DNA from: CAYFWF01 sp964346815
Lineage (GTDB): Bacteria > Acidobacteriota > Aminicenantia > Aminicenantales > Aminicenantaceae
Direction of reading: 5' to 3'
NCBI GenBank assembly: GCA_964346815.1
Contig: CAYFWF010000003.1
Location: forward strand, 310,001-374,000
DNA length: 64,000 bases
How positions within the stretch are numbered: the first letter of the stretch is position 1; the number at the start of each line of letters is the position of its first letter. The position numbers and the translations under genes were made by a program. Shown piece by piece: positions 16,028-24,143 of this stretch. Under the pieces are notes generated by a model. That model was not told the DNA's origin. It searched no databases and saw nothing but the letters and a program-made list of their open reading frames with translations.

Positions 16028-17623
16028 AGAATCTAATAAAAAAAGATCAGCAATCTTTTCAATCTTTGTAATTTGTTTATTCTATTTTAGTTCTTCATTG
16101 TTTTCTGAGATGAAATCGGAACTTCTGGTTAAATCAGCCAAAACAAAACTTTTGATAAAGGTGAACTCAGAATAATCGAGGGAATTCCATTCTTGAAGCT
16201 GTATGGCAGCTATTACGAGATGGGAGAACAAGATGGTACTCTGCTTAAAGATAAATTTCAAAAAGTCTACAATGAATTGATTCCTTTAAAATCAAGATGG
16301 ATGACAAAACTTCCGGATTCAATATTTAAAAAATTAGAAAAACTTACCCCAGTCAGCCTTATCCAGCAACTAAAAGGAATGTCAGACGGATCGGGCTTGC
16401 CCTATCCAGATTTGCTATTGGGTGCATATTTTGGAGTATTAGAACGGAGCGGCTGCTCATCTATCCTGATTAAAATTAAAGATAATAATGGTAAGAGAAG
16501 ACTGGTTCATGGTCGAAACTACGATTATGGATACGGATTAGGAAAATACCCAGTAGTCATTGAATATCAACCCGATGAGGAACTTAAATACTTAACCATA
16601 GGGACAATTGCATCAGCTAGTTTAGCCGAAGGAATGAATGAAAAGGGAATAACAGTTTCCGAAAACCTGGGCCCTGGGGATCGGAGAGATAATGAAATTC
16701 ATAATACACCGGCAGATCATAAACTCAAAGAAATACTGAGAACGGCTTCATCGTTGAAAGAAGCCGAAAATATGATTGAAGGATACACTTCAGATGTAGG
16801 AAATATACTGATTATTGGAAGTGGATTTGAGAACAATGGAATTATCTATGATGTATGCTACGACAATCTGAAAAGGAATTTTTTAAAAGAGCAGAGCTCC
16901 ATTTTCGCCACAAGCGGTTATTTAAACACAGATTTGAATCCATCAATGAACTGCCCACGATATCATATTATTGATAGATACATCAAAAGCGGCAAAATCA
17001 ATTCAATTGACGGCCTGATAAAAATTCTCTCAGACCCAGGAAGCATCCATGGGATAAACAATCCGAGTACCATTCATTACGTAATATTTGATCCACAACA
17101 AAAAAAGGTATATATGGCATTTCATACAAAGTTTGCAGCGTGGAGCCAATGGTTAAAATACGACTGGCAAAAAGACTCTGTTACTATTTATAAATCTGCT
17201 CGCAGTGATAAACTGAAAAACGCAGAGAGTGCTGAACTTACCGGGGTTCATATAATAGGTGCCTACTGGCAAGGAGATCCTCAAATCCCAGAAGGACCAA
17301 TTGTCAAAGCCCTTCATTTTTTTGTATCTATTAGAGAATGGCTGAAAGAAAAAAACGTTCAACAGTTATATGATTTCAGTGCCCGTGCTGCCAAGGATTT
17401 TATTTTAAAAGCAAAAGGCCAACCTGACATAAAAGCAACCATCACCAAGGGGACAATAGCCATGTCAAATATTCGAGGATTTTGGTTTAGAGTAAGCAAA
17501 GAAGACTTGAACAAAATGGCCCCGAACATACCATATACGATCCATGTGGATAACATAAGCTCAGTCTACAGGTGGATTATTGAAGATGGAGTAACACTCA
17601 CTCGGCCGGAAAGGAAATTTTGA
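16020..17623 (+). CDS. C45-type Ntn hydrolase (acyl transferase-like), apparent frameshift
   Basis: The main frame (from about 16145 to 17623) encodes an N-terminal-nucleophile hydrolase of the C45 / acyl-CoA:6-APA acyltransferase-like group. It has LKLYGSYYEMGEQDG, the candidate nucleophile Cys in LERSGCSS where self-cleavage would expose it, and LVHGRNYDYGYG just after. Its own 5' end lacks a good start. A signal peptide in another frame begins at the ATG 16020, overlapping the permease stop by 8 bp (hydrophobic AIFSIFVICLFYFSSSLF). It runs to an A-run at 16145-16148, where one missing base would join it to the main frame at KTFDKGELRIIEG. I therefore describe one exported protein of about 535 residues. 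The alternative is a shorter cytoplasmic protein from the TTG at 16193. Confidence 0.75.
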
Positions 17624-17749
17624 TTTCAAAGGAGAAATTCTTCACCAACGACACGACGTTTGCGTGTAAGGTTAGGCGTCTGTGATTCATCTGTACAGGA
17701 GACGAGTTGGGAGGTGTGCCTTTATATCCGTATGGTGAATACTTTCTTC

Positions 17750-17786
17750 TGTTCGTAAAAGAACAAAAATTGTTCGAAAATGGACA
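17750..17786. promoter_or_regulatory. tandem 16-bp dyads (enhancer candidate)
   Basis: TGTTCGTAAAAGAACA at 17750 is a perfect five-base dyad with a six-base centre. TGTTCGAAAATGGACA starts 21 bp later at 17771. The pair ends 56 bp before the GG of the sigma-54 promoter at 17840. Spacing and sequence match the pairs at 11656, 38037 and 61596. Confidence 0.7.
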
Positions 17787-17839
17787 TCTAGATATGAATG
17801 GATGTCAGGACAACTCTCAAGAAACCTCTTAAGATAAAA

Positions 17840-17857
17840 TTGGCATATATTTTGCTT
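17840..17857 (+). promoter_or_regulatory. sigma-54 -24/-12 promoter
   Basis: TTGGCATATATTTTGCTT has the GG-N10-GC form with good TTGGCA and TTGC blocks. The predicted transcript has a leader of about 200 bases before the permease start at 18066, and a palindromic repeat lies inside that leader. Confidence 0.75.
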
Positions 17858-17935
17858 CTATATGCAGGGAATGAGGATGAGAGTTTTTTTCTATTACAGA
17901 AAAGCTAATATCAACGCATTAAGTAATGTGACATT

Positions 17936-18016
17936 GTCATGGCGAGAGACCAAAGGTCACGCGGCCATCTCGTCAGAAAAAAGAGATCGTCACGTCGCCG
18001 CACTCCTCGCGATGAC
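17936..18016. repeat. dispersed palindromic-ended repeat, about 80 bp
   Basis: The element starts with GTCATGGCGAG and ends with CTCGCGATGAC, which are reverse complements in 10 of 11 positions. It resembles the widespread 'GTCATTGCGAG ... CTCGCAATGAC' intergenic repeats of many bacteria. A degenerate copy is at 23884-23970. It would lie in the untranslated leader of the permease at 18066 and could fold as RNA. Confidence 0.7.
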
Positions 18017-18065
18017 CCAGAAATTAATTCGTTCATAATAATAAACAAAATTTTGGAGAGTTTGT

Positions 18066-20468
18066 GTGTTCCATAATTATTTAAAAGTTGCTCTGAGAAA
18101 CATCAAAAGAAATAAAGGGCTTGCTTTCATCAATATTGCAGGTCTTGCTATAGGGATGGCTTGCTGCATTCTGATTGTCCTTTACATCCAGTTTGAGCTC
18201 AGCTTCGACAAATATCATGAAAAAACAGACAGAATTTATCTTTTAAAAAGACATGGTATTTATGGAGGCAAGGAACTGACATCGAATTCCAACAATGCTC
18301 TTTCGGCTGGCTTAATGAAAAAAGAATTTCCAGATATCGAAAACACAGTCAGAATCGGTTTCATCCCCGATCCAGCAGTTAAATTCAAAGAAAAAAAGTT
18401 CTATGTGGACCGGGCTCTTTTTGTAGATGAATCGTTTTTCGAAATATTTACCTATCCGATGACAAAAGGCGATCCGGATTCTGCTCTCGAAGCCCCGTTT
18501 TCCGTTGTTATCACCGAGGAGATAGCGGATAAATATTTTGGCATTGAAAATCCGATCGGAAAATCACTTCGTTTTAACAACAAGGACAATTTCACCGTGA
18601 CCGGAGTGATTGAAAATGTTCCCCGAAACTCGCATCTTTTGTTCGATATGCTTTGTTCTTTTCAAACACTGTATTCCCAGCATCCCAAAGGTCATCCCTT
18701 TTTGAATGATTTTATTTCGAACACCTTTCGGACATACATCCTTCTTCAAAAAGACGCTGATCCAGGTGAACTGGAAGTTAAATTTCCTGATTTCATAGAA
18801 AAGCATGGAGGTCCAAGACTCAAATTTATCGGGAGTTCGATGGAGTACTTTCTTATGCCCCTATCCGACATCCATCTCCACACCCCATTAGGCGGAGGGA
18901 GAACAGGAATCGGAGCTATTCTTTACATATATATCTTTGCCCTTATTGCGGTCATTGTATTAGTCATTGCCTGCATTAACTTTATGAATCTTGCCACGGC
19001 ACGTTCAGCAAAAAGAGCCCAGGAAGTGGGAATGAGGAAAGTGCTGGGTGCTGTAAAAGGGGAATTGGTCAAACAATTTCTCTGCGAATCATTTTTCTAC
19101 AGCCTTTTCTCGCTTTGTCTTGCTGTAGGTCTGACAGAGCTTGCCCTTCCGGCAATGAGTTCAATCGCAGGGTATGAATTATCTTTCGATTTTATAAAAA
19201 TGCAGTGGCTTTTTCCGGCTCTTTTAGGGATTGCCATCTTTGTCGCATTCGTTGCCGGGAGCTATCCTGCGTTTTTCCTGGCAGCGTTTCAACCAATAAG
19301 TGTTTTAAAAGGCGGGATGAGAACCGATAAGAGAAATTCTCTCCTAAGGAGTGTTCTTGTTGTCTTGCAGTTTTCCGTTTCAGTCGCTCTCATCATTGGC
19401 ACATTCGTTATTGTCCGGCAGCTCAATTATATGAAAACAAAAAATCCTGGATTCAACAAAGAACAGGTTGTTGTCCTGCCGTTTAGAGATGAGGAACTTA
19501 GAAGATCACTGAACACGTTAAAAACCGAGCTGAAAGGTCAATCGAGGATTGTAGATGTTTCCATCTCATCGGACATACCCGGTCAACATCCTCAGCTGAA
19601 CTCAAAATTTCTGGAGGGTTTTCCAAAAAATCAACCTCAGCTCATGTATGACCTAAATGTGGATGAGGATTTTATTCCGACAATGGGAATGGAGATCATT
19701 GCAGGCAGGAATTTTTCAAAAGAATTCGGCGCTGACCCAAAAGCATCTGCCATTATCAATGAAACCGCAGCAAAGGAGTTCGGATGGGAAAATCCTGTCG
19801 GCAAAAGAATCGGAGACTACAGAGGACTAAAAACAGTTATCGGGATTGTCCGGGATTATCACCAACTGCCGGTAACTCAAGAAATTAAACCTATCTACAT
19901 CAGGATCGACCCTGATGATGTGTACAATCCTTACCGGATGCTCAGTATTAGAATTGCTCCAGGAAACATCGGCCATACGCTACAGTTCATTGAAACGAAA
20001 TGGAACGAAACCTATCCCAATCATCCGTTTGACTACTTTTTCCTTGACGAATCCTTTGGTGAACAATTCAGAGAAATCGAGCGCATAAGAAAACTTATAT
20101 CCTATTTCGCAGGATTGGCGATATTCATCGCCTGTCTTGGCTTATACGGGTTAACTTCTTTTGTTACCGAACAGCGAACCAAAGAAATCGGGATAAGAAA
20201 AGTCCTCGGTGCGACTACCTCCGGAATTGTCTACATAATTTCCAGAGATCTCACGAAAATGGTTATTTTAGCCAATGTCATCGCATGGCCTGTCGCATAC
20301 TTTGTTATGAGAAGATGGCTGGCTGCATTTCCCTACCGTGAGAATATGACTTTCCTGACATTTGTATTCTCGGGTTTTATTGTCTTATCGATCGGATTGG
20401 TAACTGTCTCCTACCAGGCGATCAAGGCAGGATTGACCAATCCGGTTGATTCTTTAAAATACGAGTGA
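18066..20468 (+). CDS. FtsX/MacB-type permease, no prefix domain, sigma-54 controlled
   Basis: An 800-residue permease starting with GTG, with GGAGAG just upstream. TM1 is about residues 18-40 (GLAIGMACCILIVLYIQFEL). The first periplasmic domain follows, then FMNLATARSAKRAQEVGMRK near residue 305, three TMs, a second periplasmic domain, and EIGIRKVLGATTSGIV near 690, ending DSLKYE. It has no prefix domain and no PadR neighbour. Instead it is preceded by a sigma-54 promoter and paired dyads. No partner ATPase is seen. The secreted CBM9-like protein follows 94 bp downstream. Confidence 0.9.
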   Translation: MFHNYLKVALRNIKRNKGLAFINIAGLAIGMACCILIVLYIQFELSFDKYHEKTDRIYLLKRHGIYGGKELTSNSNNALSAGLMKKEFPDIENTVRIGFIPDPAVKFKEKKFYVDRALFVDESFFEIFTYPMTKGDPDSALEAPFSVVITEEIADKYFGIENPIGKSLRFNNKDNFTVTGVIENVPRNSHLLFDMLCSFQTLYSQHPKGHPFLNDFISNTFRTYILLQKDADPGELEVKFPDFIEKHGGPRLKFIGSSMEYFLMPLSDIHLHTPLGGGRTGIGAILYIYIFALIAVIVLVIACINFMNLATARSAKRAQEVGMRKVLGAVKGELVKQFLCESFFYSLFSLCLAVGLTELALPAMSSIAGYELSFDFIKMQWLFPALLGIAIFVAFVAGSYPAFFLAAFQPISVLKGGMRTDKRNSLLRSVLVVLQFSVSVALIIGTFVIVRQLNYMKTKNPGFNKEQVVVLPFRDEELRRSLNTLKTELKGQSRIVDVSISSDIPGQHPQLNSKFLEGFPKNQPQLMYDLNVDEDFIPTMGMEIIAGRNFSKEFGADPKASAIINETAAKEFGWENPVGKRIGDYRGLKTVIGIVRDYHQLPVTQEIKPIYIRIDPDDVYNPYRMLSIRIAPGNIGHTLQFIETKWNETYPNHPFDYFFLDESFGEQFREIERIRKLISYFAGLAIFIACLGLYGLTSFVTEQRTKEIGIRKVLGATTSGIVYIISRDLTKMVILANVIAWPVAYFVMRRWLAAFPYRENMTFLTFVFSGFIVLSIGLVTVSYQAIKAGLTNPVDSLKYE

Positions 20469-20562
20469 GTAACAAGTTTATTTTTTTTCAGCTTGGGACA
20501 ACATCGAGTTTTTAAAAAAGGTGTTGGAATGTTATAATAAAATAAAATTCAGGGAGGTTACG

Positions 20563-21402
20563 ATGAAAAGACACATGTTATTCAAAACGACACTCTTTTT
20601 CTTTTTCATAATATCTCTTTCACTCAACGGTTTTGCCAAAAAGGAAACAATCGCCAGCACCTGGGTGACCTCTCCACTAACTATGGACGGGTCCAACGAC
20701 GAATGGAGCGATGATGTTTTAAATTTCGAGAAAAAAGTCGATGCGAACTACGCCTTCAGAAATGACGGTGAAAATCTCTATGTCCTTTTTATTTTCAATG
20801 ACCCCAAATATTTGAGCACGATCAATGCCACAGGAATGACACTTTGGTTCAACACAGAAGGGAAAAAGAAAAAAAATTATGGCTTAACATTCATAAAAAG
20901 CCAGGTCTCAGCCGATGCTTTCATTTCTATTTTGGAGCAGCAGAAAGGGATACTTTCCGAAGAAGAAAAGAATAACATCCGGGCTAATCCCCGTTACTTT
21001 CTCCATAACATCAAAATCGTCGGCAAAGAAAGCAAAGCGGCATTTCAACGGGCAGACATTGAAGAATCGAATCTAGCTTTGTTCAGGTCAATGAGACAAC
21101 AAAATATGGTCATGTATGAATTTGCTGTTCCTTTGAAGAGAGTGACAGAACAAGCTCATGGAATTGGAATAGAACCTGGAAAAGTTGTGAAGATCGGTTT
21201 TGAATGGGGTGGATTGACCGAAGAGATGAAAAAGACGAGAGCAGAAAGACATCGTGTTCCCGGAACCGATCCGATGAGGAGAGGCGAATCTGCAGACTCC
21301 TGGGCAAAGAGAGCTACAGGCTATTCACAGGACTCAAGAACGGCTCAAACATCCAAACAATATTCTTTCTGGGTGGATGTGCAATTAGCTAAGGGTCAGT
21401 AA
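20563..21402 (+). CDS. exported protein with CBM9-like domain
   Basis: A 279-residue exported protein. The signal peptide (MKRHMLFKTTLFFFFIISLS to NGFA) ends near residue 25. The mature N-terminal half (ITMDG-like start LTMDGSNDEWSD, then DANYAFRNDGENLYVLF and GMTLWFNTEG) matches the beta-sandwich of family-9 carbohydrate-binding and related sugar-surface domains. The C-terminal third is polar and basic with no motif that I recognise. Ligand and role are unknown. The ATG at 20563 is preferred over the upstream TTG because GGGAGG precedes it. A TATAAT-like box lies at about 20532. Confidence 0.7.
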   Translation: MKRHMLFKTTLFFFFIISLSLNGFAKKETIASTWVTSPLTMDGSNDEWSDDVLNFEKKVDANYAFRNDGENLYVLFIFNDPKYLSTINATGMTLWFNTEGKKKKNYGLTFIKSQVSADAFISILEQQKGILSEEEKNNIRANPRYFLHNIKIVGKESKAAFQRADIEESNLALFRSMRQQNMVMYEFAVPLKRVTEQAHGIGIEPGKVVKIGFEWGGLTEEMKKTRAERHRVPGTDPMRRGESADSWAKRATGYSQDSRTAQTSKQYSFWVDVQLAKGQ

Positions 21403-21450
21403 ATCAAATTTTTTTTAATTCTTTTAAACAAGCATGACCTGATACGTCAG

Positions 21451-21522
21451 TCATCTTTCGAGGACAAAGAAACAGCGATTACACATAAAATACCCTGATA
21501 AATATGGGCACATCCATTGCTA
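21451..21522 (+). promoter_or_regulatory. sigma-54-like promoter and weak upstream dyad
   Basis: TGGGCACATCCATTGCTA at 21505-21522 fits GG-N10-GC with GGCAC and TTGC blocks. A single imperfect dyad half-match TCATCTTTCGAGGACA lies at 21451-21466, 41 bp before the GG. There is no second dyad 21 bp away. A separate TATAAT box lies close to the gene, so control may be mixed. Confidence 0.45.
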
Positions 21523-21610
21523 ATAGAGAATGCTATGGAATCATTAAAACAATTGAGAAAGAAAAATTATAACGTGTTATAATAAAACAAAAAATATTTA
21601 GGTGGTCAGC

Positions 21611-23818
21611 ATGAGGAAAGCAACTTTTCTTATCCTGTTTTCTTTAACTTCGATGGTTCTCTTTTGTTTCACCTATGTGCGGGGAATCCAGCAGGAACAA
21701 CCCCAACAGGAAAGGCATGAAGTGGAAGTGCGGCTTGTCTTGGTTGACGTGCTGGTCACCAAGGATGGCCAATTCGTCACGGATCTAACCAAAGAAGATT
21801 TTGAAATTTTCGAAGACGGTAAAAAGGTTCCGATCAATTCATTCGAGCTCATAAGCTTCGAAGAAACAGAATTAGTGACTCCAGAAGAAAAGCCAGAAGG
21901 AGAGATTCAGGCAGGCATACACAAAAAACAGCTTGTGGTGGTGTTTGATGGAGTGTGCTCCTGGCAGAGAAACCTGGAGGAAGGGTCGAGAAAGATCGTT
22001 GACCAGCTCGTTTCTCTGACAAAACTGGGCAATGAAGTGATGATCCTTCAGTTGAGCGAGCAGAAGGGTCTGCAGGTCCTTCAACCTTTCACCACCAATG
22101 AAGAACTGCTGAGGAAGGCTATCCTGATGGCTTCTGCAAACATTTGGCTGGACAAATCCGCAGATGCTTTAAAAATGTGGGAGGAAGTGGGGGTTGAAGT
22201 GGATGAAGATATGGGTATGCTCGAAAGATACGATGAGCGTCTCCATCCGGTATTGGAAGAGGAATATCTCTTTTTGCAGAAAAGAAGATTTGCAAAAACA
22301 GTAGGCGGAATTTTCTCAGCGGTAAACATGATAAAAGATCTGCCAGGGAGAAAGTCGATCATTCTTGTCAGCGACGGCTTTCCGGATCTCACCTCCAAAA
22401 CTCTGGACAGCAAGGTGGATGAAGCCACCCCGGAGAGAACGGGGAGCAGAGCCCGCACACCCCACTTAGACATGAGAAGAAACGTGGGAGCCATTCATAC
22501 ATTCGATCCCTTCAACATTCTGGAAAGAAAAAAGCTTCTGACAGGTGAGGAGATAATCCGGGAGTTGATCAATTATGCCAATACTCAGAATATATCCATA
22601 TATTCTTTGGATCCTGATACATTCACCAGATATTTCATTACCACCACCGCAGAATTTGGGGCCAAGGAACGGATGTCGCCTCTTGAGTTCCGGCTGGATG
22701 ATAAAATCAAACGCATACAAAATTTGACCTGGCTCTCTGAAGACACAGGCGCGGTCTCTCTAAAAGGAGCCCAAAAATACGACCGGTTTTATGATGTTAT
22801 AAGCACGGATCTGAATTACTATTATGAACTGAGTTTTTACCCCAGAAAAGTGGAGGCCGATAACGAGTACCACAAGATAAAAGTGGAAGTGAACCGTCCT
22901 GGTGTCGAGGTGCGCTTCAGAAAAGGCTACATGGATTATTCCGAGAGCGAGAAAGAGAAAATCCTTCTCGTTTCTGCATTTCATAATCCTGCATTGTTCA
23001 AGCAACTGCCTTTCGAAGCCGAATTTGTTCCCTTTCATAAAGACTCGAAGACCTACGTGCCCTGGATGAATATCGCTCTCCCGACTAAAGAATTATTTTT
23101 AGACAGGATGATCGAGCAAGGTTCCAAGACATTTAAGCTCAATGTCTGGGTGAAAGACAAATCAAAAGGGGAGAGAGCTTTTGGAGGGCAGATCGATCTT
23201 CCTTTCAACCTGGATCCCTCTTTCATGGATGTCCTGAAAACCACAGATTACCTCTGTTTTCACTACAAAGGACCAGAGATCAAATTCGGCGAGAAGGAAT
23301 ATGAAATCATTTTTGCTCTTTACGATGACCAGGTGGAAGAAATCGGAACTTGGGAATCATCCCTTTCCTTGCCGGAATTTAAGGATGATGAAAAGGGCAC
23401 CATCATCAATTGTACCCTGGGACTGATCAGTCCGAATCCTAAAAAAGCGAAAAAATCCTTTTCTCTTTCTCAACAGGATGGAAGCCTTGAATATGGCGAA
23501 ATCAGGCTTTATCCGGCTGTAGCCAACAGATTCCAGCGGATGCAGGATGCTTCCATTTTTCTCCAGATTTATCTTACACAGGGAAAAACAGAGATCAGCC
23601 CTAAATTTATCGTATCAGGAGAAGACAGACTGACCCAGCGGATACCTGCGGAACTAGCTGCTGAGGAGTGGAATAAAAAATCAAACGTGTGGAAAGGGCT
23701 CTTTAACCTCCAGTTGAGGAATGTGATTTATGGAGAATACACTTTAACGGTAGAAATCCCTGATTCCCAGGGAACAGTCCTAAAAAAGGAAGTAATCCTG
23801 ACCAAACTTCGCTATTAA
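21611..23818 (+). CDS. exported VWFA-related domain protein
   Basis: A 735-residue exported protein of the Acidobacteria-type VWFA-related family. After a signal peptide of about 30 residues comes the family opening EVRLVLVDVLVTKDGQFVTD followed by LTKEDFEIFEDGKKVP. A von Willebrand A-like fold follows, with KQLVVVFDGVCSWQRN and SIILVSDGFPD. The MIDAS-type metal site reads D-G-V-C-S instead of the classical D-x-S-x-S, so metal binding may be altered. The C-terminal half is beta-rich with no assigned fold. Role unknown; a protein-protein interaction role in the periplasm is an inference. AGGTGG supports the ATG at 21611 over the GTG at 21602. Confidence 0.8.
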   Translation: MRKATFLILFSLTSMVLFCFTYVRGIQQEQPQQERHEVEVRLVLVDVLVTKDGQFVTDLTKEDFEIFEDGKKVPINSFELISFEETELVTPEEKPEGEIQAGIHKKQLVVVFDGVCSWQRNLEEGSRKIVDQLVSLTKLGNEVMILQLSEQKGLQVLQPFTTNEELLRKAILMASANIWLDKSADALKMWEEVGVEVDEDMGMLERYDERLHPVLEEEYLFLQKRRFAKTVGGIFSAVNMIKDLPGRKSIILVSDGFPDLTSKTLDSKVDEATPERTGSRARTPHLDMRRNVGAIHTFDPFNILERKKLLTGEEIIRELINYANTQNISIYSLDPDTFTRYFITTTAEFGAKERMSPLEFRLDDKIKRIQNLTWLSEDTGAVSLKGAQKYDRFYDVISTDLNYYYELSFYPRKVEADNEYHKIKVEVNRPGVEVRFRKGYMDYSESEKEKILLVSAFHNPALFKQLPFEAEFVPFHKDSKTYVPWMNIALPTKELFLDRMIEQGSKTFKLNVWVKDKSKGERAFGGQIDLPFNLDPSFMDVLKTTDYLCFHYKGPEIKFGEKEYEIIFALYDDQVEEIGTWESSLSLPEFKDDEKGTIINCTLGLISPNPKKAKKSFSLSQQDGSLEYGEIRLYPAVANRFQRMQDASIFLQIYLTQGKTEISPKFIVSGEDRLTQRIPAELAAEEWNKKSNVWKGLFNLQLRNVIYGEYTLTVEIPDSQGTVLKKEVILTKLRY

Positions 23819-23883
23819 TAAAAATTTGACGATTATTAATACAAGATTAACGGGTGTTACCTAGATAGAATGATCTTTTTAAA

Positions 23884-23970
23884 TTGTCATTGCGAATGAT
23901 CGGAGGGAATGTGGCAATCCATAGTTGCGAGAACCAAAGGGTCGTGGCAATCCTTTGCTGCGAATGAAAT
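23884..23970. repeat. degenerate copy of the palindromic repeat
   Basis: It begins TTGTCATTGCGAATGATCGG and contains GTGGCAATCC twice, the core of the common intergenic 'GTGGCAATC' repeat family. The right end (TGCGAATGAAA) is eroded compared with the 17936 copy. It lies upstream of the GWxTD operon promoter. Confidence 0.6.
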
Positions 23971-24021
23971 GAAGCAATATTAGAAATGGAAAGCTCCGTC
24001 ATTTCATTTTGTGCAATGATT

Positions 24022-24039
24022 CTGGCATAAAAATTGCTG
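24022..24039 (+). promoter_or_regulatory. sigma-54 -24/-12 promoter of the GWxTD operon
   Basis: CTGGCATAAAAATTGCTG has the GG-N10-GC form with TGGCA and TTGC blocks, about 105 bp before the GTG start at 24144. No TGTYC-N6-GRACA dyad was found upstream, so another activator may act here. Confidence 0.6.
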
Positions 24040-24143
24040 AAACTTTTGGAGCAGGAATTCTGTTTCAGTATTGAAAATAATGTCTGTAAAGCTTAACTTA
24101 GATAGGAGAAGTCGTATATCGGAGATGTAAAGGAGTTTTACAA

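Noticed and set aside
17871..18038. 55-residue frame in the leader of the permease at 18066
   Set aside because: Most of it is the palindromic repeat read as protein (RDRHVAALLAMT), a common artefact of this repeat type, although a GGGA precedes the ATG.
23819..24020. Search for TGTYC-N6-GRACA dyads upstream of the GWxTD promoter
   Set aside because: No convincing dyad was found, so I did not include this promoter in the dyad-marked regulon.
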